Below, piece by piece: positions 51,802-61,090 of a stretch of 64,000 nt of DNA (position 1 is its first letter; every line of letters starts with the position of its first letter). The notes beneath the pieces were generated by a model that saw only the letters and a list, made by a program, of their open reading frames with translations, ran no database searches and was not told the origin of the DNA. This DNA comes from Microterricola viridarii (GTDB lineage: Bacteria > Actinomycetota > Actinomycetes > Actinomycetales > Microbacteriaceae). The stretch spans positions 310,001-374,000 of the forward strand of contig NZ_LT629742.1 of the NCBI RefSeq assembly GCF_900104895.1, written 5' to 3'. A program made the position numbers and the translations under genes.

Positions 51802-52293
51802 TCAGCTGCCGGCGGGTGTGCCGAGGTCCAGCGTGGCCAGCACGGTGCGGCCGGCTGGGTGCGCGCGCGGGGCCATGTCGACGACGGCCAGCTGGCCGAG
51901 CGTCAGCAGTTGGCCGGGCTCCACCCGGCGGTCCTGCTTGACGGTGACGTGCGGGCGGTAGCCCGGCCCGGTGAACGCGGGTTCGTCCGGCTCGGTGGCG
52001 AAGGGGAGCACGGCGGCGCGCAGGGCGCGGTGCAGCGCGGTCAGCTCGGGGTTCTCCTCCAGCACCGTGACCGGCACGTTGTGCCGCCGGCCGAACAGCT
52101 CGTCGGCCCCGGCGGTGGCGGTGATCGCCGGCAGCCCGACAGAGGCGTCCGCGAGCGCGCGGGCGATCTGCTCCGGCTCCGCCGTGGTGAGGAACGGAGG
52201 CAGCACGGTCACGTGCAGCGGCCAGCTGTGCACGGCGAAGCTCTCGCCCACCGCGAGCGGGGCAAGCGGCAGCACGATGACGAGGCGGGACAT
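51802..52293 (-). CDS. 2'-5' RNA ligase-family (2H phosphoesterase) protein
   Basis: 163 residues. The two HxT motifs of the 2H fold are in PLHVTVLPPF (about residues 25-34) and YRPHVTVKQD (about 113-122), the paired catalytic histidines. Such enzymes act on 2',5'- or cyclic phosphodiesters in RNA or small nucleotides. Natural substrate here is unknown. ATG 52293. The aldo/keto reductase gene ends 9 bp upstream, so the phosphoesterase may be the last gene of its transcript. Confidence 0.87.
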   Translation of the reverse strand: MSRLVIVLPLAPLAVGESFAVHSWPLHVTVLPPFLTTAEPEQIARALADASVGLPAITATAGADELFGRRHNVPVTVLEENPELTALHRALRAAVLPFATEPDEPAFTGPGYRPHVTVKQDRRVEPGQLLTLGQLAVVDMAPRAHPAGRTVLATLDLGTPAGS

Positions 52294-52302
52294 GCGCCGA
52301 TT

Positions 52303-53178
52303 CTAGGCGTCAGGCCGAGCCGGATGACGGCTGAGTGCGGCCCCGAGCGCGGCGAGTTCCCCGGGCGAGAGCACAAGCCCGCCGGCATCCGCGGCAGACC
52401 TGATCGTCGTCGGCCTGCTCGCGCCGCTCACGGCGATGAAGCTGGGGCTCCGCGCGAGCAACCACGCGATCACGAGCTGCTGTGGGTCGGCGCCGTGCTG
52501 CGCCGCGATCGCTGAGACCTCTGGCCGTGCGGCGAAGAGGGGCCACTCCCGGACGGTTCCCAGGGGGGAGTAGCCGAGGTAGGCGATGCCAGCGGCCTCG
52601 GCGGCGAGGAGGATCTCGTCCTGGGTTCCGTCGAGCGCGAACTTGTTCTCCACCGCGGCGATCGGCGCGACGGAGCGCGCCCGCTGCAGCTGCTCGAGGC
52701 TCACATTGGAGACGCCGATGTCTCGGATGAGTCCGCTGCGCTGCAGCTCGAGCATCGCGCCGACCGATTCCTCGATCGGAACCTCGGGGTCTGGCCAATG
52801 CAGCAGGTACAGGTCGATCACCCCCACCCCGAGGGCGGCAAGGCTCCCGCGGCAGTGGGAATGGATGCTCTCCGGGCGCCCGTCGATGGGGAAGGAGTCG
52901 CCGCTGCGAGAGTGGCCGCCCTTGGTGATCACTTCGACCGATCCCAGAACGCCGGCGGCCCGGAGCCGGTCACCCAGCATGCGCTCGCCGGAGTGCGGTT
53001 CCCCGGCGGACGAGTACGCCGCCGCGGTGTCGAAGGCCGTGATGCCGGCGTCGATCGCCGCGCCGATCGCCGCAGCCCGAGATGCGGCGCTGTGCGAATT
53101 GTCGAAGACGAGCCCGGCCGTTCCGAGCGCGATCGACGAGACGTCGACATCGCCGATGCGGCGCGGTGACGACCTCAC
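52303..53178 (-). CDS. Aldo/keto reductase
   Basis: 291-residue (beta/alpha)8 NADP(H)-dependent oxidoreductase. GITAFDTAAAYS supplies the catalytic Asp and Tyr, VITKGG the Lys, and LYLLHWPDP the His of the tetrad. IRDIGVSNVSLEQL and YSPLG are typical NADP-site segments. GTG 53178 overlaps the stop of the LacI regulator gene by 4 bp, so the two are one operon. Its place beside the GH78 locus suggests a role in sugar or aglycone metabolism (inference). Confidence 0.9.
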   Translation of the reverse strand: MRSSPRRIGDVDVSSIALGTAGLVFDNSHSAASRAAAIGAAIDAGITAFDTAAAYSSAGEPHSGERMLGDRLRAAGVLGSVEVITKGGHSRSGDSFPIDGRPESIHSHCRGSLAALGVGVIDLYLLHWPDPEVPIEESVGAMLELQRSGLIRDIGVSNVSLEQLQRARSVAPIAAVENKFALDGTQDEILLAAEAAGIAYLGYSPLGTVREWPLFAARPEVSAIAAQHGADPQQLVIAWLLARSPSFIAVSGASRPTTIRSAADAGGLVLSPGELAALGAALSRHPARPDA

Positions 53179-54257
53179 CTGGCGGTCTCCGGCGCGTCGG
53201 CGATTGCCGGAACGGCGCTGGCCACGGTGCTCTTTCGCACGAGGAGCGACGGCTTGAGGATGACGGTGCGGTGGGTGTGGCCTGGCAGGCCGCCGACCTC
53301 TTCAGCGAGGAGCCCCGCCGCGATCACGCCCATCTCGTGGCCGGGCTGCGCGATGGTGGTCACGGGAACGGCGCTCTCCGCTCCGTAGTGGTTGTTGTCG
53401 TAGCCCGTCACCGCGATGTCCTCCGGCACACGGATGCCGGCCCCGACGAGCTGCTCGATGCAGCCGATGGCCAGCGAGTCCGCCGCGCAGACCACCCCGT
53501 CCGGCTGCCGGGCGGGCGGACGGATCGCGAGCTCGTGGCCGAGGACACGGCCGGCCCTGGTCGTGAGGCTGTGCGTCTCGAGCACCTCGAGGGTGACTCC
53601 CGGGGCCTCGTCGATCGCCCGACGGACGCCATTCAGCCTGTCGGCCACCGCGTGCAGGGTGAGTGGCCCGCCGGCGAAGAGGAGTTTGGTCCTGCCCAGC
53701 TCAATCAGGTGCCGCGCCGCCAGGTAGCCGCCATGCTCCTCGTCGACGATCACCCCGCAGGAGGCGTCGTCCTCCCCGGGCCAGTTGACGAACACGACCG
53801 GGCGCCCGTGGCTGCGCACGCGCGCCGCACCGTCCTGCTCTCCGTCCAGCGGCGCCAGGATGATGCCGCGCACGCGCGTCTCGTCGAAGAGCTCGAGGTA
53901 GTCGTCCTGCTTCTGTGCGTTGACGTCGCTGTTGGCGAGCAGGAGCTTGTGCGCGGACTCGGCGGCTGCGGCCTCGACGCCGCGGGCGATGTCGACGAAG
54001 AAGGAGTTGCCGATGTCGACGAGCACGACCCCGATGGTGTTGCCCGTGCCCTTGGCGAGAGTGCGCGCGGCGTCGTTGGGCACGAACGCCAGATCAGCGA
54101 CGGCCTGAGCCACCTTCTCCCGGGTTGCCTCGCTCAGCAGCTGAGGGCGGTTGAAGAAGTTGGACACGGTGCCGTGCGAGACTCCGGCGCGCAGCGCGAC
54201 GTCCATCATCCGGGAGTCGCCCGTTTGAGCGCCCCGCGCTTTTGATACTGACGTCAT
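53175..54257 (-). CDS. LacI-family transcriptional regulator of the rhamnoside locus
   Basis: 360 residues. Helix-turn-helix at about residues 17-42 (MMDVALRAGVSHGTVSNFFNRPQLLSEATREKV) with hinge FVPNDAARTLAKG. Periplasmic-binding-protein-like effector domain after (IGVVLVDIGNSFFVDIARGVEAAA, VRGIILAPLD, PDGVVCAADSLAIGCIEQL, DIAVTGYDNNHYG). ATG 54257. It is divergent from the ABC transporter genes and reads into the aldo/keto reductase. The two 14-bp palindromes at 54365-54392 are its likely operators. Confidence 0.92.
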   Translation of the reverse strand: MTSVSKARGAQTGDSRMMDVALRAGVSHGTVSNFFNRPQLLSEATREKVAQAVADLAFVPNDAARTLAKGTGNTIGVVLVDIGNSFFVDIARGVEAAAAESAHKLLLANSDVNAQKQDDYLELFDETRVRGIILAPLDGEQDGAARVRSHGRPVVFVNWPGEDDASCGVIVDEEHGGYLAARHLIELGRTKLLFAGGPLTLHAVADRLNGVRRAIDEAPGVTLEVLETHSLTTRAGRVLGHELAIRPPARQPDGVVCAADSLAIGCIEQLVGAGIRVPEDIAVTGYDNNHYGAESAVPVTTIAQPGHEMGVIAAGLLAEEVGGLPGHTHRTVILKPSLLVRKSTVASAVPAIADAPETAR

Positions 54258-54364
54258 CGTCCACTCCTGACCGGCATTGGTGCCGGTGCCCTCCGCCGCT
54301 CACGGCATTGAATCGTTACATCGCTCAGCTTGCAAATCGAGTCTAGTGGACATATCGTCGTCAT

Positions 54365-54392
54365 TTGATGCGCATCAATTGACGCGCATCAA
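54365..54392. promoter_or_regulatory. Two adjacent 14-bp LacI-type operators
   Basis: TTGATGCGCATCAA (54365-54378) is a perfect palindrome with central CG. TTGACGCGCATCAA (54379-54392) follows without a gap and has one mismatch. They stand 46-73 bp before the sugar-binding protein gene. A weaker site, TGAATCGTTACA, is at 54308-54319. Confidence 0.85.
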
Positions 54393-54437
54393 CTGCACCG
54401 GGCCCACATCGGCGCCTGCATTCAAGGAGGAATTGCA

Positions 54438-55742
54438 ATGTCACGACACATGAGTCGGAACGCCGCTCTGGCGCCGATCTTGGCGGGCGCGGGCGCTCTT
54501 GCCCTGGTACTCACCGGCTGCGCCGGCGGCGCGGGCAACGCGGCAGCCCCGACCGCGTTCACCTACCTGATCAACTCGGAGAACACGATGATCCCGGGTC
54601 AGATCACGGCGCTCAGCGAAGACCAGTGCAAGGCGGAGAACACCGCACTGCCGCTCAAGGTTGAGACCGTTCCGCAGACCAACCTGGACCAGAAGCTGCA
54701 GCTGCTCGCCGGGCAGAACGCACTGCCGGCGATGTACGCCGCGGGCAACGCACCCGCCCTCACCAAGACCCTCGATGAGTCGGGCAACGTCGTCGACTTC
54801 GAGGTGGCGCTCGCCGAGATCGGCGCGCTGGACGACATCGAGCCGGCCGCCATCTCCACCATCAAGTCGCTGTACGGCGGCAAGTTCAACGTGCTTCCCT
54901 ACCAGTACAACATCGAGGGCATCTGGTACAACAAGCAGGTCTTCGCCGACGCCGGCGTGGATGTCCCCGCCACCTGGAGCGAGCTGGTAGCTGCCTCGGC
55001 GGCCATCGCAAAGACCGGGGTCACCCCGTTCTCCGCGTCGGGCGAGCAGGGCTGGCCGCTGACCCGCCTGGTCGGCGACTACCTCTTCCGTGACCTCGGA
55101 GCCGACGCGCTCCAGAAGGTCGCCGACGGCGACGCCAAGCTCACCGACCCCGAGTACGTGGCGGCGGCGCAGGCCATCGCAGATCTCGGAACCGCCGGGT
55201 ACTTCGGCCAGGGCGTCGGATCGATCGACTACGACACCGCTGCCTCGCAGTTCCTCAACGGCAAGGCCGCCATGTTCTACATGGGCAGCTGGATCCTCGA
55301 GTCGATGAACGACCCGGAGCGCAACAAGATCGGCGCCGACAACGTCGGCTTCATGCCCTTCCCCGCCGTCGAGGGCGGCAAGGGATCCATCGACGAGTAC
55401 CCGGCCAATGTGGGGCTGCCCAGCACCATGAGCGCCAAGGTCTACGACGACAAGGTCGCCGACTGGCTCGGCTGCATCGCCGAGAACTACGGCAGCGCCG
55501 CGCTCAAGGACCAGGGCACGATCTCCGGCTTCAAGGCCAACAGCGAGGTGAGCGGCATCGACCCGCTCACTCAGGTTGTGCAGACCACCATCAGTGAATC
55601 CACCTCGAGTGTGCTCTGGTTCGAGGCGCTGTTCTCGACCAAGGCCACCACGACGAGCCAGACCAACGCGGCGCAGCTCGTGAGCGGCGCGATCAGCGCC
55701 GAGGAGTTCATGAAGCTCGTGCAGGCGGATCTCGACAGCTAG
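54438..55742 (+). CDS. CUT1 sugar ABC transporter, substrate-binding lipoprotein
   Basis: 434 residues. Signal peptide with lipobox LVLTGC (cysteine near residue 29) followed by the extracellular family 1 fold. PYQYNIEGIWYNKQVFADAGVDVPATWSELVAASAAI and GKAAMFYMGSWILESM are typical contacts of carbohydrate-binding proteins. AAGGAGGA lies before ATG 54438. The GH78 gene in the same cluster suggests rhamnose-containing oligosaccharides as ligand, which is inference. Two permeases follow; no ATPase is encoded here, so a shared MsiK-type ATPase is implied. Confidence 0.93.
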   Translation: MSRHMSRNAALAPILAGAGALALVLTGCAGGAGNAAAPTAFTYLINSENTMIPGQITALSEDQCKAENTALPLKVETVPQTNLDQKLQLLAGQNALPAMYAAGNAPALTKTLDESGNVVDFEVALAEIGALDDIEPAAISTIKSLYGGKFNVLPYQYNIEGIWYNKQVFADAGVDVPATWSELVAASAAIAKTGVTPFSASGEQGWPLTRLVGDYLFRDLGADALQKVADGDAKLTDPEYVAAAQAIADLGTAGYFGQGVGSIDYDTAASQFLNGKAAMFYMGSWILESMNDPERNKIGADNVGFMPFPAVEGGKGSIDEYPANVGLPSTMSAKVYDDKVADWLGCIAENYGSAALKDQGTISGFKANSEVSGIDPLTQVVQTTISESTSSVLWFEALFSTKATTTSQTNAAQLVSGAISAEEFMKLVQADLDS

Positions 55743-55827
55743 CAAGAGCGGGTGGCGGCCGGCATCCGGCCGCCACCCCCGCCTTCATCATCAATGGACG
55801 TCGTCGTCCGGAACAAGTGAGTGAACC

Positions 55828-56712
55828 ATGAAACATGTCCTCGGAGACAAGAGGGCGATCGCGATCCTCCTGGGTCCCGCCCTCCTCGTCTACACGGCCG
55901 TGATGCTCGTGCCCGTGTTGTGGTCTCTCGGCTACACGGTCTTCGAGGGCAACACCATCATCGGGTTCACCTTCGTCGGCTTCGACAACTTCACGAGGCT
56001 GGCAGGCGATCCCAAGGTCTGGGATGCCGTTCTCTTCACCCTCAAGTACGCGCTCGTCGTGACGGTCGGGCAGGTCTTCATCGGCTACCTGATGTCGCTT
56101 CTCTACGTGTTCGTGCTGAAGAAGTCCTCGAACATCGTGCGCACCCTCGTGTTCTTCCCCGTCGTCCTGCCGACGGTCGCCGTCGCGCTGCTGTTCCAGA
56201 AGCTGTTTGAGGTCGCGCCGCAGACGGGCGTCGTGAACAGCATCATCAACGCCTTCGGCGGTGAGTCCGTTGACTGGTTCGGCAGCGGAGCGAACGCCTT
56301 CCTCGTGATCGCCATCATGGACATCTGGCGCTCCATCGGCTTCTACGGGGTGCTGCTCTACGCAGGCATCGTGGAGATCCCGGAGGACACGCTGGAGTCG
56401 GCCCGGCTCGACGGCGCAACAGGCTGGGGCCTCGTGCGGCACATCGTCCTGCCGCTCTCGCTGCCCGTGCTGCTCTCGGCCGTCATCTTCAGCATCAACG
56501 GCACGCTCAAGGTGTTCGACACCATCATCGCCCTCACGAACGGCGGGCCGGGCAACGCCACCAGCCCGCTCACGCTGTACATGTTCCAGACGTCCTTCTC
56601 GTACGGCGAGTACGGCTACGGCAGCACGATCGCACTGCTGCTCACGATCGTCTGCCTGCTCGTGACCGTGTTCATTTTCCGCTCCTCGCGCCGCGACCTC
56701 ACGAAAGCCTGA
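55828..56712 (+). CDS. CUT1 sugar ABC transporter, permease 1 (MalF-like)
   Basis: 294 residues, six membrane helices. The cytoplasmic EAA loop is EIPEDTLESARLDGATGWGLVRHIVLPLSLPVL at about residues 185-217. FVGFDNFTRLAGDPKVWDAVLFTLKYALVV is the usual segment before helix 2. It forms a heterodimer channel with the next gene product. ATG 55828 follows AAGTGAGTG; an 85-bp gap separates it from the binding-protein gene, and the next permease starts 4 bp after its stop. Confidence 0.93.
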   Translation: MKHVLGDKRAIAILLGPALLVYTAVMLVPVLWSLGYTVFEGNTIIGFTFVGFDNFTRLAGDPKVWDAVLFTLKYALVVTVGQVFIGYLMSLLYVFVLKKSSNIVRTLVFFPVVLPTVAVALLFQKLFEVAPQTGVVNSIINAFGGESVDWFGSGANAFLVIAIMDIWRSIGFYGVLLYAGIVEIPEDTLESARLDGATGWGLVRHIVLPLSLPVLLSAVIFSINGTLKVFDTIIALTNGGPGNATSPLTLYMFQTSFSYGEYGYGSTIALLLTIVCLLVTVFIFRSSRRDLTKA

Positions 56713-56716
56713 GCCG

Positions 56717-57655
56717 ATGACCACCAGCACGCTGGCCGAACACGCCACCCCGCCCGCTCCGCCCCTCCCGCCCTCCGGCCGCCGTCGGCCCAACAGCCGG
56801 CCCAGCGGCCGCCGGCCCGGCCGCATCCGCGCCAAGCTCGCGAAGATCCCGCTCAACCTCGCCGTGGTGTTCATCCTCGTGATCACCGTCTACCCCCTGA
56901 TCTGGCTCCTGCTCAGCTCGTTCAAGACCAACGATGAGTTCGTCAACGGCTCGGTCTTCGCACTGCCGGAGACGATCAACTGGCAGAACTACATCGATGC
57001 CTGGACCACGGGCAACATGGGGCAGTACCTGAGCAACAGCGTCCTGGCCGTGTTCCCGGCCCTCGCGCTCATCATCCTCCTGGGCACGGCCGCCGGGTTC
57101 GCGCTCGAGGTCATGGTGTGGAAGGGGCGCAACGGCGTCCTCCTGGCCTTCCTCGTCGGCATCATGGTGCCCGGGCAGATGATCCTCCTGCCGCTGTTCA
57201 CCGTCTACTTCCAGACGGGGCTCTCTGGCTCGCTGTGGCCGCTGATCATCACCTACACCGGCATCGGGCTGCCGCTGACGGTCTTCATGATGGCGACCTT
57301 CTTCCGCTCCATCCCCCGCGAGGTCTTCGAGGCGTCGACGCTCGACGGCGCCGGCATCATCCGCTCCTTCTTCACCATCGGATTCCCCATGGTGCGAAAC
57401 GGCATCTTCACGATCGCCCTGGTCCAGTTCTTCTTCATCTGGAACGACCTGCTCATCGCGCTGACATTCACGAACAGCTCGTCGTTGCGCACGATCCAGG
57501 TCGGATTGTTGAACTTCACCGGTGAGTACGGGGCGATGCAATACGGCCCGCTGTTCGCCGCGATCTGCATCAACGTGTTTGGAACGCTCGTCATCTATCT
57601 CGCCCTCAACCAGAGAGTGATGAAGGGCCTCACGGCCGGATCCGTCAAGGGCTGA
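56717..57655 (+). CDS. CUT1 sugar ABC transporter, permease 2 (MalG-like)
   Basis: 312 residues. A 40-residue Pro/Arg-rich cytoplasmic N-terminus, then six membrane helices. EAA loop: IPREVFEASTLDGAGIIRSFFTIGFPMVRNG. VPGQMILLPLFTVYFQTGLSGSLWPLIITYTGIGLPLTVFMM and QRVMKGLTAGSVKG at the end are typical of MalG-type permeases. It completes the transporter apart from the ATPase. The GH78 gene follows after 76 bp. Confidence 0.93.
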   Translation: MTTSTLAEHATPPAPPLPPSGRRRPNSRPSGRRPGRIRAKLAKIPLNLAVVFILVITVYPLIWLLLSSFKTNDEFVNGSVFALPETINWQNYIDAWTTGNMGQYLSNSVLAVFPALALIILLGTAAGFALEVMVWKGRNGVLLAFLVGIMVPGQMILLPLFTVYFQTGLSGSLWPLIITYTGIGLPLTVFMMATFFRSIPREVFEASTLDGAGIIRSFFTIGFPMVRNGIFTIALVQFFFIWNDLLIALTFTNSSSLRTIQVGLLNFTGEYGAMQYGPLFAAICINVFGTLVIYLALNQRVMKGLTAGSVKG

Positions 57656-57731
57656 TTCCGCCCGCAGTGCACCGACTCTGAACTGTTACACCGGGCTCCA
57701 CGACGGAGCCGGGAGAAAGGCGAGCCTCGCC

Positions 57732-60383
57732 ATGTCCACACCCCGCACATCCGACCCGATCGACCGCAGCATCGTGGTGGCCGCGCCGCGCTTCGAGCAG
57801 CTCACCGAGCCGCTCGGCATCGGTGTCGCCGCGCCGCGTGTCTCCTGGAAGACACGGATCGAACCGGGCGATGCGGATGCCGCGCCCTTCACCCAGACCG
57901 GCTACCAGCTCGAGACGACCAGGGCCGGCGTCGTCACCCTCGGCGAGGTCATCGACTCCGCCGAGCAGGTGCTGGTGCCGTGGCAGTTCCCCGCGCTCAG
58001 CTCGCGCGAGAGCGCCAGTGTGCGCGTGCGGGTGCGCAACGGGGGTGGTCTGTGGACCGACTGGAGTGAGGCGGCATCCGTTGAGGCTGGCCTGCTCGAT
58101 CCGGCTGACTGGGTTGCCGTGCCGGTCGGCCCGGCCTGGGCGGAAGACCTGGAGGCCGAGCGCCGCCCTCCGCTCGTGCGCCGAGAGTTCAGCTTGCCCG
58201 ATGACATCGCCGCGGCGCGTCTCTACGTGACCGCCCACGGGCTCGCCGAGGTGGAGATCAACGGCATCCGCATCGGCCGCGACGCTCTCGCGCCCGACTG
58301 GACCGTCTACGGGCAGCGACTCACCTACCGCAGCTACGACGTGACCGAGGCGCTCACCGCCGGCGACAACGCGATCGGCGCATGGCTCGGCGACGGCTGG
58401 TACCGCGGCCGGATCGGCTTCCACGGCGGCTACCCGAACCTGTACGGCAGCGATATCTCGTTGATCGCCCAGCTCGAGGTGACGCATCACGACGGCCGGC
58501 GCACCGTGGTCGCCACCGACTCCGACTGGTCGGCGGGCTTCGGACCGATCCTGGCCTCCAACCTGTACTTCGGCGAGCACTACGACGCCCGCGAGGAGCG
58601 TGCCGGCTGGTCGGAGCCCGGCTTCGACGACGCCGGCTTCACCCCCGTCGCGATCGCCAAGCGCGACCCGGCGACGATCGTGGCGCCGCAGGGGCCTCCC
58701 GTGCGCTGCACCGAGACGCTGCGCCCGGTGAGCGTGTCGACCTCGCCGTCGGGGGCGACCGTGCTCGACTTCGGCCAGAACCTCGTCGGCCGCCTCCGCA
58801 TCCGGGTCGCCGGGGAGCGCGGGGCAACCGTCACGCTGCGCCACGCCGAGGTGATGCAGGACGGCGAGATCTACACCAGGCCGCTCCGTGGCGCCCTCGC
58901 GACCGACCGCTACACGCTGGCAGGCGCCGACACCGAGATCTGGGAGCCGCGCTTCACGTTCCACGGCTTCCGCTACGCCGAGATCACCGGCTGGCCGGGG
59001 GAGTTCGACCCGTCGATGGTCGAAGCGCTGGTCTACCACTCCGACATGGAGCGCACCGGCTGGCTGGAGACCTCGGACCCGCTCATCAATCGCCTGCACG
59101 AGAACGTGGTGTGGGGCATGCGCGGCAACTTCGTCGGGCTCCCCACAGACTGCCCGCAGCGTGACGAGCGCCTCGGCTGGACGGGGGACATCCAGGTGTT
59201 CGCGCCGACCGCCTCCTTCCTCTACGACTGCTCCGGACTGCTCAGCTCCTGGTTGCGCGACGTCGAGGCCGAGCAGCTGGATGACGGAACCGTGCCGTGG
59301 TACGTGCCGGTGATCCCGGGCGGCGCCGAGTGGACGCCGATCCGCCCCGGCGCGGTGTGGGGCGACGTCGCGGTGCTCACGCCGTGGGTGCTGTTCGAGC
59401 GCTTCGCCGACCGGGGCGTCATCGCGACGCAGTACGGCAGCGCCAAGCGCTGGGTCGACCTGATCGACAAGCTGGCGGGCGAGGACCACCTGTGGAACGA
59501 GGGGTTCCAGCTGGGCGACTGGCTCGACCCCGCCGCACCCCCGCACGATCCGGCGGATGCGACGACGGATCGCTACCTGGTGGCGACGGCGTACTTCGCC
59601 GAGTCCGCGAAGCGCCTCGCAGAGACGGCCGCCGAGCTCGGCCTCGCCGACGATGCCGCCCACTACTTCGGCCTCGCTACTGCGGTGCGCGCGGCCTTCG
59701 TCGGCGAGTACGTGCTGCCGAGCGGAGCGCTCACGAGCGACGCGCAGACCGCCTACTCGCTGGCGATCGTGTTCGATCTGCTGCCGAGCGCCGAGCAGCG
59801 CAGCTTCGCCGGCGCGCGACTGGCCGAACTCGTGCGGGAGGCGGGCAACCGCATCGCAACCGGCTTCGCGGGCACCCCGGTGATCTCGGAGGCGCTCACC
59901 CTCACTGGCCACGTCGCCACGGCCTACGACCTCTTGTTCGAAGACAAGTGCCCCTCGTGGCTCTACACCGTCAAGCAGGGGGGCACCACGATCTGGGAGC
60001 GCTGGGACAGCCTCATGCCAGACGGCACGGTGAACCCCGGCGGGATGACGTCCTTCAACCACTACGCGCTGGGCGCCGTGGCCGACTGGATGCACACCAC
60101 GATCGGCGGCATCCGCTCGACTGAGCCCGGATTCCGCCGCATCAGCGTGCGCCCGCTGCCGGACGCCAGGATCCACTCCGCCTCGGCCGCCCACGAGTCG
60201 CCCTACGGCCGCATCGAGGTCTCCTGGCAGGTGGACGGCGACTCGTTCTCCGCGCGCGTTGTCGTGCCGGTGGGCGTGACGGCCGACATCGAGCTGCTCG
60301 GGCAGGTCACGGAGACCGTCACGCACGGAGTGCACGAGTACCGGATCGCCGCACCGGCCGCGGCGGTGGCCGCGCTCGTGTGA
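57732..60383 (+). CDS. Alpha-L-rhamnosidase, glycoside hydrolase family 78
   Basis: 883 residues. N-terminal sandwich domains (FEQLTEPLGIGVAAPRVSWKTR is the usual opening), then the accessory domain with FRFYVTAHGLAEVEINGIRIGRD-type repeat and YRSYDVTEAL, and the (alpha/alpha)6 catalytic domain. The GH78 signature GLPTDCPQRDERLGWTGDIQVFAPTASFLYD is at about residues 467-497 and contains the Asp/Glu acid residues; TTIWERWDSLMPDG and SFNHYALGAVADWMH supply the base. No signal peptide is seen, so it acts inside the cell on imported rhamnosides. GGAGAAAGG lies before ATG 57732. It should release L-rhamnose from flavonoid or oligosaccharide substrates. Confidence 0.93.
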   Translation: MSTPRTSDPIDRSIVVAAPRFEQLTEPLGIGVAAPRVSWKTRIEPGDADAAPFTQTGYQLETTRAGVVTLGEVIDSAEQVLVPWQFPALSSRESASVRVRVRNGGGLWTDWSEAASVEAGLLDPADWVAVPVGPAWAEDLEAERRPPLVRREFSLPDDIAAARLYVTAHGLAEVEINGIRIGRDALAPDWTVYGQRLTYRSYDVTEALTAGDNAIGAWLGDGWYRGRIGFHGGYPNLYGSDISLIAQLEVTHHDGRRTVVATDSDWSAGFGPILASNLYFGEHYDAREERAGWSEPGFDDAGFTPVAIAKRDPATIVAPQGPPVRCTETLRPVSVSTSPSGATVLDFGQNLVGRLRIRVAGERGATVTLRHAEVMQDGEIYTRPLRGALATDRYTLAGADTEIWEPRFTFHGFRYAEITGWPGEFDPSMVEALVYHSDMERTGWLETSDPLINRLHENVVWGMRGNFVGLPTDCPQRDERLGWTGDIQVFAPTASFLYDCSGLLSSWLRDVEAEQLDDGTVPWYVPVIPGGAEWTPIRPGAVWGDVAVLTPWVLFERFADRGVIATQYGSAKRWVDLIDKLAGEDHLWNEGFQLGDWLDPAAPPHDPADATTDRYLVATAYFAESAKRLAETAAELGLADDAAHYFGLATAVRAAFVGEYVLPSGALTSDAQTAYSLAIVFDLLPSAEQRSFAGARLAELVREAGNRIATGFAGTPVISEALTLTGHVATAYDLLFEDKCPSWLYTVKQGGTTIWERWDSLMPDGTVNPGGMTSFNHYALGAVADWMHTTIGGIRSTEPGFRRISVRPLPDARIHSASAAHESPYGRIEVSWQVDGDSFSARVVVPVGVTADIELLGQVTETVTHGVHEYRIAAPAAAVAALV

Positions 60384-60387
60384 TCAG

Positions 60388-60418
60388 CGGCCGACCCGGG
60401 CGCTGCCCGGGTCGGCCG
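60388..60418. terminator. Terminator hairpin between the rhamnosidase and arsC genes
   Basis: CGGCCGACCCGGGC (60388-60401) pairs perfectly with 60405-60418 over a three-base loop. It begins 5 bp after the rhamnosidase stop and can serve both converging genes. The rest of the gap to arsC (to 60573) holds nothing recognised. Confidence 0.82.
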
Positions 60419-60573
60419 ATTGCGCGTCCCCACTTCGACTCGTCGCACAAGGACATCGGACTGTTCGACTCTGAAAAGGTCGAGACGAGGCACCCCATCG
60501 GCGGCGCCGACGAGATCTACCAGTTTGCTGATCACATCCGGGGGCCCACCGCGTCCGCAGCGAAGGCGAGGCG

Positions 60574-60990
60574 TCAGCCCGCGTTCCCCTCCGGGGCGAT
60601 CTCGGCAATCAGGGCCTCGACGCGGGCCCGGATGTCGTCGCGAATCGGGCGCACGGCCTCGATGCCCTGCCCGGCCGGGTCCTCCAGCTCCCAGTCCTCG
60701 TAGCGCTTCCCGGGGAAGATGGGGCAGGCGTCGCCGCAGCCCATGGTGATGACGACGTCCGAGTCGCGGACGGCCTCGGTCGTCAGCACCTTCGGTCGAT
60801 TGTCGGCGATGTCGATGCCCAGCTCGGCCATCGCCTGGACCGCGACGGGGTTGATCGCGTCCTTTGGCTCCGAGCCGGCGGAAAGCACGTCGATGCGCCC
60901 GGCCGACAGCGCGCTGAGGAATCCGGCGGCCATCTGTGAGCGGCCGGCGTTGTGCACGCAGACGAAGAGGACGGAGGGCTTGTCTGGCAT
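60574..60990 (-). CDS. arsC: Arsenate reductase, LMW-phosphatase fold
   Basis: 138 residues. P-loop CVHNAGRS with catalytic Cys11; Cys85 and Cys89 (MGCGDACPIFPG) are the resolving cysteines; DPAGQGIEAVRPIRDDI is the acid-loop region. It reduces arsenate to arsenite using thioredoxin or, as in many actinobacteria, mycothiol/mycoredoxin; the electron donor cannot be read. ATG 60990. It diverges from arsR and its promoter lies across the ArsR operator. No arsenite efflux gene (ArsB or ACR3) is seen in the window. Confidence 0.92.
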   Translation of the reverse strand: MPDKPSVLFVCVHNAGRSQMAAGFLSALSAGRIDVLSAGSEPKDAINPVAVQAMAELGIDIADNRPKVLTTEAVRDSDVVITMGCGDACPIFPGKRYEDWELEDPAGQGIEAVRPIRDDIRARVEALIAEIAPEGNAG

Positions 60991-61050
60991 GGCGGGTGCG
61001 GCTTTCTGTGCGGGAATCCCGGCTGGGAGCGATGCTGGAATCGTAGATAA

Positions 61051-61074
61051 CTATATTGACGTTTGTCAATGTAG
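61051..61074. promoter_or_regulatory. ArsR operator between arsC and arsR
   Basis: CTATATTGAC-GTTT-GTCAATGTAG: 10-bp arms with one mismatch around a 4-bp centre, in an AT-rich divergent promoter region. ATTGAC/GTCAAT-type dyads are usual for ArsR-family repressors. It sits 16 bp before arsR and 60 bp before arsC, so it can control both. Confidence 0.85.
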
Positions 61075-61090
61075 TTGAGACGATGTTCAC

